NCBI GenBank assembly: GCA_958352815.1
Contig: CATWQA010000014.1
Location: forward strand, 1 to 44,310
Length of the DNA stretch: 44,310 nt
Source: an uncultured Eubacteriales bacterium
Lineage (GTDB): Bacteria; Bacillota; Clostridia; Monoglobales; Monoglobaceae
Direction: 5' to 3'
Shown here: piece after piece, positions 8,101-16,773 of the stretch
How the letters are laid out: each line of letters starts with the position of its first letter
Position numbering within the stretch: the first letter of the stretch is position 1
The notes under the pieces: model-generated
The model's database searches: none
What the model was told of the DNA's origin: nothing
What the model saw: only the letters and a program-made list of their open reading frames with translations
Program-made: the position numbers and the translations under genes

Positions 8101-8446
8101 CCAAAGGTGGATAAAGCTGATGGAGCTGGGGAAGCGTACGGGCTGCCACCAGGATCCCGAGCGCAGCTTTTTTATAGGCAACGCCCAGTTCCCCCTGTGC
8201 TCCCGTTGTACCGGCGTTATATTGGGCTGGATTTTTTCGACTGTCCTGATATTTTTCTATCAGCCGAGCATTGTTGTGATTTTGGCATTTTGCGCTGTGA
8301 TGTTTTTGGATTGGCTGCTTCAGGCAAAGGGAATTATCCAAAACAATAACCCCCGCCGTTTGATAACAGGGCTTCTGGGAGGCTACGCGCTAATGAGCCT
8401 GTATCTTAAAATTATTATCTTTATCGTAAAATTAATATTTAATTAA
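8093..8446 (+). CDS. DUF2085 membrane protein
   Basis: 117 aa. The family signature is present: CHQDPERSFFIGN (Cys18-His19, Arg24-Ser25-Phe26) and PLCSRCTGV (Cys36, Cys39), followed by two or three hydrophobic segments and a basic NNNPRRLITGLLGG loop. Function is unknown; the CH...CxRC pattern suggests a metal or haem site (inference). I start at ATG 8093, overlapping the zinc-ribbon stop by 8 bases; a longer reading from 7964 would be an out-of-frame translation of the previous gene. Confidence 0.85.
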   Translation: MDNQRWIKLMELGKRTGCHQDPERSFFIGNAQFPLCSRCTGVILGWIFSTVLIFFYQPSIVVILAFCAVMFLDWLLQAKGIIQNNNPRRLITGLLGGYALMSLYLKIIIFIVKLIFN

Positions 8447-8454
8447 GTATCAAC

Positions 8455-8492
8455 AACAATACACGATATTCGCACAAATATCGTGTATTGTT
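8455..8492 (+). terminator. Terminator after the DUF2085 gene
   Basis: A perfect 15-base stem (arms AACAATACACGATAT / ATATCGTGTATTGTT) with an 8-base loop, followed by ATTTGTTA. It lies 9 bases after the stop codon. Confidence 0.7.
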
Positions 8493-8592
8493 ATTTGTTA
8501 CGCTCTTCGAGAACCGCAATAACTTTAATGTTCATACAGTGCAGCGGCGCAGCCGGCTCCGGCATGAACATCAGGCATAAGCCGTATTTTCG

Positions 8593-8612
8593 CCCCGTTT
8601 TGCAAAACGGGG
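8593..8612. repeat. 20-base perfect palindrome
   Basis: CCCCGTTTTGCAAAACGGGG. Two more perfect stems follow: CCAACTTC-ttt-GAAGTTGG (8641-8659) and GCCGC-ttta-GCGGC (8756-8769). Role unknown. Confidence 0.6.
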
Positions 8613-8845
8613 TATGCAAGCACGGCAGGTCGCCTGAGACCCAACTTCTTTGAAGTTGGATGGCTCGCAGTATTCCAATTGAGCCATAGTAACTAATGTC
8701 AATAATATTCCTTAGTTTTTGCCGGAGCAGGTGCCACGTGAGGCGCGCAGGCATCGCCGCTTTAGCGGCATATTTATATCAACTTTACTCTAACCCCCCA
8801 AACTAATATTTTAGTAAAATTTTTTGAAAAATTTTCAAAAAACTA

Positions 8846-8874
8846 TTGACAAATCATTCTACTTGATGTAGAAT
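8846..8874 (+). promoter_or_regulatory. Promoter of the BlaI-M56-SLH operon
   Basis: TTGACA (8846-8851), 17-base spacer, TAGAAT (8869-8874): a strong sigma-A promoter whose -10 lies inside an operator-like dyad. Confidence 0.8.
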
Positions 8875-8896
8875 ACAATTGTCTACACAGTGTAGA
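8856..8896 (+). promoter_or_regulatory. Two dyad operators for the BlaI-family repressor
   Basis: Dyad 1 is ATTCTAC-ttgat-GTAGAAT (8856-8874), covering the -10. Dyad 2 is TCTACAC-a-GTGTAGA (8882-8896), just after the expected transcription start. Their centres are 24 bases apart, and both have the CTAC...GTAG core related to the TACA/TGTA sites of BlaI/MecI/CopY repressors (family knowledge). Autoregulation is the natural reading. Confidence 0.7.
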
Positions 8897-8915
8897 ATAA
8901 GGAGGCGATAGACAA

Positions 8916-9269
8916 ATGAAGATTTCGGACTCTGAAATGGAAATCATGAAGGTGATTTGGAGCAAGGGCGAGGCGGTGACGACCGCACAGCTGTTGGAGG
9001 AGCTGAACACTTCGTGGAAGCACACAACAGTGCTTACGTTTTTAAAGAGGCTGGCAGACAAAAAGGCGCTCAAGGTTCAGCGGACTGGCAAAACCAATCT
9101 GTACTCCCCGCTCATCAGCGAAATGGAATACAGCAACATGCAGGCCCGCGAATACCTGAGCGAGAACCACTCCGGCTCCGTCAAAAACTTTCTGGCGGCG
9201 CTTTACAACGAAAAGAAGCCGTCCCGTGATGAGCTTGAAGAAATCAAACAGTGGTTTGAGGAGGTGTGA
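8916..9269 (+). CDS. BlaI/MecI/CopY-family transcriptional repressor
   Basis: 117 aa winged-helix repressor. The N-terminus ISDSEMEIMKVIWSKGEAVTTAQLLEEL and WKHTTVLTFLKRLADKKAL are the typical DNA-binding part, and the C-terminus (about 80-117) forms the dimerisation region that the partner protease normally inactivates. AAGGAGG lies upstream. The M56 gene follows after three bases, and two dyads sit in the promoter, so it almost certainly controls this operon. It is not evidence of beta-lactam resistance by itself, because the partner lacks a penicillin-binding sensor. Confidence 0.93.
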   Translation: MKISDSEMEIMKVIWSKGEAVTTAQLLEELNTSWKHTTVLTFLKRLADKKALKVQRTGKTNLYSPLISEMEYSNMQAREYLSENHSGSVKNFLAALYNEKKPSRDELEEIKQWFEEV

Positions 9270-9272
9270 CCT

Positions 9273-10934
9273 ATGACGGATTTGCTCCATAACCTGTTAA
9301 TCTGTACGGTGAACGGAAGCATTATGTTTCTGTTGGGCGCTGCCCTTAATCTTGTTGTGGGCAAGCGCAGCATGTCACGGTGGTACTACATGGTGATTGT
9401 TATGTCCCTCATCATGATGGTATTGCCGCTCGAGAAAATTATCGCGCTACCTAAACTGTTTAAGGTCAGCCTGCCCGAGAGCATTGCAGCAGAAACAGGC
9501 GGTATTGTTCCCGCTGTATCGGGCGCATCCTATGCTTCACCGCAAATTTCGGTTATCGGCATAATTTTCTTTATCTGGCTGGGCGTGACCTTAGCTCTTG
9601 CAATAAGGAATGTTATTTTATATTTTAAGGCGTCGAGAACTATCAATAAAATGAGCTGCCCCTGCACAGACAAGGTCGCTCTTAACATCTGCCGAGATAT
9701 GGCAAAGCGGCTGGGCATAGGCAAAAGAGTGAATGTTATGGTCGAAAAGGACGTATCTTCTCCCTTTTTGTTTGGAATTTTCAAAACGAAAATTATTATT
9801 CCCGACAGGAGATTTACGGACGAGGAGCTTAAAATGGTTTTTGCTCATGAGTTGACCCACCTCAAGCATCATGATTTGCACATTAAGCTGCTGGGCGTGG
9901 CTGTTGGATGTCTGCACTGGTTTAATCCCCTTGTGCATATCATAAGGCGCTCCCTTAACACCGCCTGCGAATGGTGCTGTGACGAAGCCGTTCTGCGCAC
10001 TCTCAAGCTCAACGACCAAAAGGATTACGGCCGGCTTATCATATCGGTTATTGAGGGCAGCAGCATCGGTATTGCCCCATACTCCACCTCAATGGCGTCG
10101 GCAAAGAAGAACATCAAAAGGCGTCTGTCAAAGATAGCGGGCTTTAGAGAGGTTACAAGGCTGCTGAGAACCGCAGGCATTATGCTGGCAGCATGTCTCT
10201 CTGTGTGCAGTCTTACGGTTTTCGGCTTTGCTCAGGCTGCCACAATGCTCCCTGAGGAGATTGCTCCCATATTCGAGAGCTCGACCCCAAAGACCGTTAC
10301 CTCACGTTTTTCGGCAAAGCCATTGCCTACGCAAACGCCGTCAGAGCCAACTCCGACGCCGCTTATCGAAACTGTTGAGGAATATGAGGCAGTTTCCGCG
10401 AATGAACCTGTGACTTTGGAAGCTGCCGAGCCCCAAACCGTTCCCGAATACGAAAATCGGGGCGATTATACCTATGCCTATGCAGAGCATGAGGAAGCCT
10501 ACCCAACGGACGCACCGACTTATGAAGCGGAGCCCACAAGCACTCCTATTGAGCTTGTGTTGAGAGATGCGTTGGTGGAGCCGGAGAAGCCAACACCACC
10601 AACAGAAACGGAAGCGCTCATATCGGCGACGGTTAAAATCCCATCTTCCTCCGCTTATGTTCTCGATATTAACTACGGAGAAGACGGTTTAGGCTTCTCC
10701 CCTGTTTTAGAGGCCGCTTCAAGCGGAAGCATACGCATTAAACCTATAAGCACACTCTCTGAGATTTATATTTATAGGTGCGATAAGGTGGGGAATATAG
10801 GTGAATGTATATATAGCCGCAGCAGGGATATTCATTACAACATTAATATGGCGGTATCACAGGGTGAATACTACATTATCACAATTAAGGACAGCGACCC
10901 GCAAGCCACAGCAAGCAAAATGATTATTGAATAA
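9273..10934 (+). CDS. M56 (BlaR1-type) membrane metallopeptidase with a non-penicillin-binding C-terminus
   Basis: 553 aa. Three N-terminal membrane segments precede a cytoplasmic zinc protease domain with HELTH (His192, Glu193, His196) and CEWCCDEAVL downstream; a fourth segment lies near residues 300-325. After it come about 130 residues rich in Pro, Thr and Glu, then a beta-rich C-terminal domain of about 110 residues with no SXXK/SXN/KTG penicillin-binding motifs. By family logic, an external signal makes the protease inactivate the BlaI-type repressor. What the C-terminal domain senses is unknown. It is placed between the repressor and an SLH protein in one operon. Confidence 0.9.
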   Translation: MTDLLHNLLICTVNGSIMFLLGAALNLVVGKRSMSRWYYMVIVMSLIMMVLPLEKIIALPKLFKVSLPESIAAETGGIVPAVSGASYASPQISVIGIIFFIWLGVTLALAIRNVILYFKASRTINKMSCPCTDKVALNICRDMAKRLGIGKRVNVMVEKDVSSPFLFGIFKTKIIIPDRRFTDEELKMVFAHELTHLKHHDLHIKLLGVAVGCLHWFNPLVHIIRRSLNTACEWCCDEAVLRTLKLNDQKDYGRLIISVIEGSSIGIAPYSTSMASAKKNIKRRLSKIAGFREVTRLLRTAGIMLAACLSVCSLTVFGFAQAATMLPEEIAPIFESSTPKTVTSRFSAKPLPTQTPSEPTPTPLIETVEEYEAVSANEPVTLEAAEPQTVPEYENRGDYTYAYAEHEEAYPTDAPTYEAEPTSTPIELVLRDALVEPEKPTPPTETEALISATVKIPSSSAYVLDINYGEDGLGFSPVLEAASSGSIRIKPISTLSEIYIYRCDKVGNIGECIYSRSRDIHYNINMAVSQGEYYIITIKDSDPQATASKMIIE

Positions 10935-10960
10935 TCAAAACAAAAGAAAGGATGGATTAT

Positions 10961-12613
10961 ATGAAAAGGTTTGGAAAAATAATAACATGGGCAGTAAGCG
11001 CAGCAATGCTTATAACTGCCTTTGCAGGACTGAACGTTTACGCCGCCTCGGATGTAACCGGGGCACAGCTTAAAGCTCTTGCCGAGGCAAGAACCCTTGA
11101 CCAAAGCCCCTATGTCAATGAAATTCTGAATGCAGAGTATTTAGGCGAGGACTACAGCTTAAGCGTTGGCAAGAACCAAGAAAAAATCGGAGATTACGTT
11201 GACAGCTCAAAAGCATATATGGTATTGAGCGATGTATATCTCACTCAATATTTTAAGCCCGATAAGGGAGGCGCAAAGAGCTTTAGCGAGGCTCATGCTT
11301 TAAGAAATGCGGAAACGGGGCAATACATTTATTACATGCCCACAGATGGCTATGACGAGCGGGGTAACAGAAAAGCCTATTCCGTAGAAGTTTATATCAA
11401 CAAAAGCGACGGGGAAAAGCATGTATATGCATACCTTTATAAGGACAGTCAGATACCCGACTACGACAAAGAGTATGACAGGGTTGCAGAGCTTATAAAT
11501 GAAAATGATTTGGGAACCCCGTCAGAGGTATTCTTGTTCGATTACGACAATGCAATGGGTATCACTACTCCAAAGGGGAATTACATGGTGCTCTTTAATG
11601 AATGGGATAACGGCTTTGCCGCATATTTGGGCAAAGAGGCGGTTAAGCTCAGCCCCTATACCATGTACACAGTTGAGGAATACAATGAGTTTTACGACAG
11701 CTTTCAGGAAGACCAGGAAAACGCACGTAAACTGTTTTACGAAAGGCTGCGAGAGGCAGCTCCCGAATTTAAAACCTATGACCAAGTTCGGGAGGCGGAA
11801 GAAAGCGTAGCCCAAACAGACAGCTTCTCAAAGTATATAGGCACGGCTCCTCAATATTCGGATATAACAGAAAGCCAAGCCGCTGTTACCAACCAGCTTA
11901 CAGACCTGGGTGTTATCACGGGAAGCGACGGAATGTTCTATCCCGACAAGCAAGTAACAAGGGCAGAGGCATCGGCAATGCTGTGCCGCCTGTTTATGGT
12001 TGAACCGACGGACAGCAGAGATTTCCCCGATGTTGCGGCAAGCCACTGGGCAGCAAAGTACATAGGCGCTCTGAGCAGCGAGGGCGTAATTAACGGATTT
12101 GAGGACGGAACGTTCAGACCGGAGGAAACAGTGACCTATGAACAGGTTTTCAAGATGGTTGAAATCCTGCTGGGGCACAGCAGCGATGGGGAATACAATC
12201 CTACGGAAATCCTCATAACCGCCTCACAGCTCGGTCTGACCGACGACCTGGGAAACTTTAATTCGGGAGACCCAATAACCAGAATAGAGCTCGCCTGCGT
12301 TCTCAGCCGCACGCTTGACTCTCATATGGTGGGGATTGAATACTATATCGATCCCTTCGGCTTAAAATTCTTCATAATGAACGACATAACCCTGAGCGAC
12401 TACAGAAACGGCAAAGAGCCTGTGGGAAAGCTTGTGCGCTTCGGGTACGCCGAGCTCGAGAAAGAAGTCGAGCAGGAGTTTGCAGAAAAGTGCGGAGCGA
12501 TTGTTGACGAATTTAACCAAAAGGCCGGTCTTGATCAAGCTAAGAACGTCAGCGGTGGCATAGGCGCAGCCAAAACCTCAACCTCCTCCACCCCAAGAAT
12601 AACCTCAGATTAG
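10961..12613 (+). CDS. Secreted SLH-domain protein
   Basis: 550 aa. Signal peptide 1-30 (ends NVYA-AS). The N-terminal 270 residues are not recognised; they are acidic, Tyr-rich and contain no known catalytic motif I can name. Three S-layer-homology repeats follow at roughly residues 300-360, 360-415 and 416-460 (for example FPDVAASHWAAKYIGALSSEGVINGF and ITRIELACVLSRTL), then a 90-residue tail ending in a Ser/Thr-rich stretch. SLH repeats normally bind pyruvylated cell-wall polysaccharide; a pyruvyl transferase gene lies at 42-43 kb. Start set by AAAGGA 8 bases before ATG 10961. Same operon as the M56 gene (26-base gap). Confidence 0.85.
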   Translation: MKRFGKIITWAVSAAMLITAFAGLNVYAASDVTGAQLKALAEARTLDQSPYVNEILNAEYLGEDYSLSVGKNQEKIGDYVDSSKAYMVLSDVYLTQYFKPDKGGAKSFSEAHALRNAETGQYIYYMPTDGYDERGNRKAYSVEVYINKSDGEKHVYAYLYKDSQIPDYDKEYDRVAELINENDLGTPSEVFLFDYDNAMGITTPKGNYMVLFNEWDNGFAAYLGKEAVKLSPYTMYTVEEYNEFYDSFQEDQENARKLFYERLREAAPEFKTYDQVREAEESVAQTDSFSKYIGTAPQYSDITESQAAVTNQLTDLGVITGSDGMFYPDKQVTRAEASAMLCRLFMVEPTDSRDFPDVAASHWAAKYIGALSSEGVINGFEDGTFRPEETVTYEQVFKMVEILLGHSSDGEYNPTEILITASQLGLTDDLGNFNSGDPITRIELACVLSRTLDSHMVGIEYYIDPFGLKFFIMNDITLSDYRNGKEPVGKLVRFGYAELEKEVEQEFAEKCGAIVDEFNQKAGLDQAKNVSGGIGAAKTSTSSTPRITSD

Positions 12614-12639
12614 AAAAAGGAGCCTCGCGGCTCCTTTTT
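12614..12639. terminator. Bidirectional terminator
   Basis: AAAAAGGAGCC-tcgc-GGCTCCTTTTT, a perfect stem with A-run before and T-run after. It serves the SLH operon on the plus strand and the GDP-fucose operon on the minus strand. Confidence 0.92.
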
Positions 12640-14344
12640 ATTCAAAATATTTTTTCAGGCTTGCGGATATTGTTGTCTCAATTTTTTCCGCTTCCTCTTT
12701 TGTCTCTGCGCTGACCGAGATATAGGTCTTGAGCTTTGGCTCTGTTCCCGACGGGCGAACCACCACCGAGCAGTTATCCTCAAGGAGATACTTTAAAACA
12801 TCCGACTTAGGAAGCCCGTCCAGACCCTGAGAGTAATCCAGGCATCTTTCAACCCTCTTTGAGCCTATACTCTCTACGCCCTTGCGGAATGATGCCATAA
12901 TCTGCTGCATCTTCTCAAAGCCCGCCGCCCCGTCAAACTCATAGGAGTGCAGCGTGTTCAGGCAATAGCCGTACTTTCCGTAAATCTCGTTCAGCTTATC
13001 CAAAAGGCTTATTCCCTTTGTCTTATAGTAGGCGAACATTTCACATATCATAAATGCGCCGTCAACTGCGTCCTTATCGCGGACGTAGGAACCGGTCAGG
13101 TAGCCGTAGCTCTCCTCAAAGCCGAATATGTACGAGTTCGCCTTGCCTTGGCTCTCAAGCAGGCCAATCTGCTCGCCGATAAACTTAAAGCCGGTCAGCA
13201 CATTGATAGTACGCACTCCGTAGCTCGCGGCGATCCGCTCTCCCATATCCATTGTTACTATGGTCTTAATCATACACGGGTCGCATGGCATATTATTCTG
13301 CTCCGTCCGCCTTGCGCAGATATAGTCAAGCAGAAGTATACCCGTCTCGTTGCCCGACAGCAGCACATATTCACCCTTGTTATTCTTTGCGGCAATTCCC
13401 ACACGGTCGCAGTCCGGGTCGGTGGCAAGAAGCAGATCCGCATTGTTCTTTTCCGCATACTCCATTCCCAGGGCCATTGCCTCTTTTATTTCAGGGTTCG
13501 GGTAGGGACAGGTGGGAAATCTGCCGTCAGGCTGCTCCTGTTCCTTTACGACGGTAATATTTGTATAGCCGCTCTCCTTTAGGGTACGCAGAACAGGCTT
13601 TAACCCCGTGCCGTTGAGGGGCGAATACACGATTGCCACATTCTTATCTATAGCCGTACCCTCGTCAACCATTGACTGGTTCTTTACCTCCTCCACAAAG
13701 GCGGTGTACACATCATCGGAAATGTACTTGATTGTTCCATTTGACAGACAATCGTCGAAGTCCGCCATGGTAACATCGTCAAAAATATCCAGCTTTTCAA
13801 TCTCGGCAAGTATCTCCGCTGCCGCCTGAGTTGTAATCTGGCAGCCGTCTGCTCCGTAGACCTTATATCCGTTGTACTTTGAGGGATTGTGGGAGGCTGT
13901 TATCATAATTCCCGCAGAGCAGTTAAGCTCCCTCACCGCAAAGGACAGGCAGGGCGTGGGCATGAGCTCCGCATACATATGCACCTGTATTCCGTTTGCC
14001 GCAAACACGCAGGAAGCCACCCTTGCAAACAGATCGGACTTAATTCTGGAATCATAGCTCACAGCAATGCTCCTGCTTCCCTCGGGAAAACTTTTGTTCA
14101 CGTAGTCCGCCAAGCCCTGAGAAGCCTTTGCCACGGTGTGAACGTTCATGCGGTTTGTGCCTGCGCCTATAACTCCTCTGAGGCCGCCGGTGCCAAACGC
14201 CAGATTGCGGTAAAACGCATCCTCTATTTTATCCTTGTCCCCTGCAATTTCCTCAAGCTCTTTCACAACATCTTGGTCTGCTGTGGCCTTTTCCAGCCAC
14301 AGCTCATATCTGTTCATTATTTCTGTCTCATTTATTTTATTCAT
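12638..14344 (-). CDS. Phosphoglucomutase/phosphomannomutase
   Basis: 568 aa alpha-D-phosphohexomutase. The phosphoserine loop is ITASHNP (Ser151), the Mg2+ loop is ATDPDCDRVG, the sugar-binding loop is GFEESYGYL and the phosphate-binding loop is RPSGTEPKLK. Length fits the PgcA/PGM2-like subgroup. As last gene of an operon with manA and manC, it likely converts mannose-6-phosphate to mannose-1-phosphate, perhaps also glucose phosphates (inference). I start at ATG 14344 (MNKINETEIM), with GGAG nine bases upstream; a longer reading would begin at a TTG overlapping manA. Confidence 0.92.
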   Translation of the reverse strand: MNKINETEIMNRYELWLEKATADQDVVKELEEIAGDKDKIEDAFYRNLAFGTGGLRGVIGAGTNRMNVHTVAKASQGLADYVNKSFPEGSRSIAVSYDSRIKSDLFARVASCVFAANGIQVHMYAELMPTPCLSFAVRELNCSAGIMITASHNPSKYNGYKVYGADGCQITTQAAAEILAEIEKLDIFDDVTMADFDDCLSNGTIKYISDDVYTAFVEEVKNQSMVDEGTAIDKNVAIVYSPLNGTGLKPVLRTLKESGYTNITVVKEQEQPDGRFPTCPYPNPEIKEAMALGMEYAEKNNADLLLATDPDCDRVGIAAKNNKGEYVLLSGNETGILLLDYICARRTEQNNMPCDPCMIKTIVTMDMGERIAASYGVRTINVLTGFKFIGEQIGLLESQGKANSYIFGFEESYGYLTGSYVRDKDAVDGAFMICEMFAYYKTKGISLLDKLNEIYGKYGYCLNTLHSYEFDGAAGFEKMQQIMASFRKGVESIGSKRVERCLDYSQGLDGLPKSDVLKYLLEDNCSVVVRPSGTEPKLKTYISVSAETKEEAEKIETTISASLKKYFE

Positions 14345-14364
14345 AACACAATTCTCCAATCCCG

Positions 14365-15381
14365 TCAACAGCTAACCTTAAGCAACTGCATTTTCCCATG
14401 AATTTTCATAGGAATGGAATTTGCGGGGATAAATATGCAGTCGCCTTTAAAGAAATTCAATATCATTCCCGCTTCACCGAAAATCACTCCGCAGCCGTCA
14501 GTGCAGAGCAAAACCTGAAAGGAGTTGCTCCCGGTCTGAAAGTCCACCAGATCCCGCTGCTTTTCGGTATTAATCAGCATTCTCTCAACCTGAAAATATT
14601 TACATCTGCAAAGAAGCTCCGACGCGCAGCCTCGGGTGTATTTTATAACCCGCATGGGCTGCCTTGGCTCCTTACTGCTCTTTAGATTGGCAACATCAAG
14701 AGCCTTGTCTATATGGAGCTCTCTCTTGTTTCCGTTCTTGTCCTCACGGTTGTAGTCATACAGCCTGTAGGTCAAGTTTGAACTCTCCTGTATTTCGGCA
14801 ATCAAAGCGCCCGCTCCGATTGCATGCACCGTTCCCGCCTCAATATAGAACACGTCGTCCTTCTCAACGGGAACCTTGTGCATATACTTTTCAACCGTGC
14901 CGTTTTCCAAACTTCTCCTAAGCTTCTCCCTGCTTATGTCGTTGTAAAATCCGTATACTATTTTCGCGTCCTTGGCGGCGTCCAAAACATACCACATTTC
15001 TGTTTTGCCCAAGGAGCCGTTTTCATGCTCCATAGCGTACTCATCATCAGGGTGGACCTGAACCGACAAGTCCTTTTTTGCATCAATGAACTTAATCAAA
15101 ATCGGCAGCTCGCCTTTGGTTCCGGGATGAGTTCCCAAAAACTCCGGGTGACTCTTTAAAACCTCCGTTAAGGTTTTTCCCTTAAATTCACCGCTTGCCA
15201 CGGTGCTGGGCCCGTCAGGGTGCGTGGAGCACTCCCACGTCTCCGCCAGAGGGTTCATGTCAATCCCCTTTGAGAACTCATCGTTAAGCCGAGTTCCGCC
15301 CCACAGGGAGTCCTTTCCCGCAGGCTTCAGCAAAAAGGGACGGGGCAAATCAGTTTTCAAGCTCATACTTTTTCTTGTCAT
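14365..15381 (-). CDS. manA: Mannose-6-phosphate isomerase, class I
   Basis: Zinc enzyme converting fructose-6-phosphate to mannose-6-phosphate. It shows the N-terminal LKPAGKDSLWGG, zinc ligands in LSVQVHPDDEYA and KTEMWYVLDA, and the second cupin motif EAGTVHAIGAGALIAEIQESS. About 338 aa, typical of the short Firmicute form. The start is uncertain: ATG 15381 has GAGGAG ten bases upstream, while ATG 15366 gives the N-terminus most like relatives. Either start overlaps the end of manC (by 17 to 32 bases), pointing to coupled translation within the GDP-mannose/GDP-fucose operon. Confidence 0.93.
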   Translation of the reverse strand: MTRKSMSLKTDLPRPFLLKPAGKDSLWGGTRLNDEFSKGIDMNPLAETWECSTHPDGPSTVASGEFKGKTLTEVLKSHPEFLGTHPGTKGELPILIKFIDAKKDLSVQVHPDDEYAMEHENGSLGKTEMWYVLDAAKDAKIVYGFYNDISREKLRRSLENGTVEKYMHKVPVEKDDVFYIEAGTVHAIGAGALIAEIQESSNLTYRLYDYNREDKNGNKRELHIDKALDVANLKSSKEPRQPMRVIKYTRGCASELLCRCKYFQVERMLINTEKQRDLVDFQTGSNSFQVLLCTDGCGVIFGEAGMILNFFKGDCIFIPANSIPMKIHGKMQLLKVSC

Positions 15382-16666
15382 GAACGCTAATCTCCTCACC
15401 TAACTGAACCTCAATCACCTTAAGCTCCGTCTCCGCAATAATCGTATGCTTGCAGCCCGCCTGCATTGTTATGACGTCCCCCGGCGAGACAGGCTGTTCC
15501 ATTCCGTCCACAATGGTCTTGCCTTTGCCGGATATTATAGTCCAAACCTCGTCACGTCTTTCGTGGCTGTGATAATTCATACGGTTGCCTGGGTTCAGAG
15601 TAATCTTTATAGTCATGCTCTCGTCCTCGACATCAAGAACCCTAAAGCTGCCCCAGGACTTTTCCGCAAACATAATCTGCTGGTCAATTTGGTCAACGTA
15701 TGGCTTGATGTAACTGGACTGCTCCTTGTCGGAAACCAAAACTCCCTCGGGGCTGGCAGAAACAACCACATCCTTAAGACCCATGCACAGCACCGGTACT
15801 CCCAACTCGTTAATCACGTGGACGCCGCTGCATGTATCGTTACACATCGCCTCGCCCACAATGCTTTCCTCCATTGCCTCGGTCAGGGTGTTCCAGGTTC
15901 CCAGGTCCTTCCACTGCCCCTTAAACCGCATAACCTGAATGTTGTCCTCCTTTTCCACCACCGCATAGTCAAAGCTAATCTTAGTAAGAGTGGAATATTT
16001 TGAGTACAAGTCCTCATAATCGGTAAAATCAATCAGCTCATGGGCGCGATCTAAAACATATTTCAGCTTATAGGCAAATACTCCGCCGTTCCACAGAGCG
16101 CCCTGACCGATGTACTCCTCTGCGGTTTTTGCGTCAGGCTTCTCTTTAAAGGTTTTAACTCTGCTGACCTTTTCCTTGTCGGCGGGGATTATGTACCCGT
16201 ATTTTTCACTGGGATAGTTGGGCTCAATTCCCATAAGAACCAGGTTCGCCTCGCCCTTTTCGGCGAGCTTGCCCAGCTCCTCAAGAGCCTCAAAGTATTC
16301 ATCCTCAACATAGGGGTCAACAGGGCACACCACAACGGCTTCATCCTCCGAAATCCCCTTTACGTCATGAAGATATGCCGTTGCAAGAGCAATGGCGGGA
16401 AAGGTGTCTCTCCTGCAAGGCTCAACGCATATGCCGACGCCCTCGCCCAGCTGGCTGTTAATGGCGGACACCTGGGTTTTTGAGGTGGCAATGGTAACGG
16501 TTGCATCCCTGTCCACCGTTTTAATCTGGCGGTATACCCTCTGCACCATGGATTCATACTCATCGTTTTCAGTCTTAAAAATTTGAATAAACTGCTTGGA
16601 GCGAATATCGTTGGACAGCGGCCAAAGACGCTTGCCCGAGCCTCCCGATAAAAGTACAATATTCAT
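15350..16666 (-). CDS. manC: Mannose-1-phosphate guanylyltransferase with a C-terminal cupin (type II GMP/PMI)
   Basis: 438 aa. The N-terminal nucleotidyltransferase domain has LLSGGSGKRLWPLS (residues 5-18) and QFIQIF, followed by VCPVDPYV and FKEKPD. The C-terminal part (about 325-438) is a type II phosphomannose isomerase cupin with YHSHERRDEVWTIISGKG and PGDVITMQAG. It makes GDP-mannose from mannose-1-phosphate and GTP; the cupin may add isomerase activity, although a separate manA follows in the same operon. Upstream is fcl after a 107-base gap that contains a nested hairpin. Confidence 0.95.
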   Translation of the reverse strand: MNIVLLSGGSGKRLWPLSNDIRSKQFIQIFKTENDEYESMVQRVYRQIKTVDRDATVTIATSKTQVSAINSQLGEGVGICVEPCRRDTFPAIALATAYLHDVKGISEDEAVVVCPVDPYVEDEYFEALEELGKLAEKGEANLVLMGIEPNYPSEKYGYIIPADKEKVSRVKTFKEKPDAKTAEEYIGQGALWNGGVFAYKLKYVLDRAHELIDFTDYEDLYSKYSTLTKISFDYAVVEKEDNIQVMRFKGQWKDLGTWNTLTEAMEESIVGEAMCNDTCSGVHVINELGVPVLCMGLKDVVVSASPEGVLVSDKEQSSYIKPYVDQIDQQIMFAEKSWGSFRVLDVEDESMTIKITLNPGNRMNYHSHERRDEVWTIISGKGKTIVDGMEQPVSPGDVITMQAGCKHTIIAETELKVIEVQLGEEISVHDKKKYELEN

Positions 16667-16701
16667 ACATACTATCCTTTCTCAATCTGTTTAAATACAC
16701 A

Positions 16702-16740
16702 TATGACCGCCAAAGTATCTCTGTGATACAAGCGGTCATA
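16702..16740. repeat. Nested hairpin between fcl and manC
   Basis: Outer arms TATGACCGC/GCGGTCATA and inner arms GTATC/GATAC are perfect. No U-run follows, so it is more likely an RNA-stability or processing element inside the operon than a terminator. Confidence 0.5.
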
Positions 16741-16773
16741 CCAAGCCAAACCACAGTCCTGCTGCGGTCGGTT

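Larger units (their letters stand above)
8447..8915. other. 469-base intergenic region rich in hairpins
   Basis: No credible gene. It holds a strong terminator (8455-8492), a 20-base perfect palindrome (8593-8612), two further perfect stems (8641-8659; 8756-8769), and then the regulated blaI-like promoter (8846-8896). A short minus-strand reading frame at 8491-8754 is probably an accident of the repeats. Confidence 0.6.

Noticed and set aside
8491..8754. 87-residue minus-strand frame in the hairpin cluster
   Set aside because: Covers palindromic repeats, has no ribosome site and its content is repeat-derived.
8916..10934. Beta-lactam resistance system (BlaI-BlaR1)
   Set aside because: The sensor lacks penicillin-binding motifs and no beta-lactamase or PBP2a-like gene follows.
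12947..13582. Long frame opposite the phosphohexomutase gene
   Set aside because: Antisense shadow of a well-supported gene.
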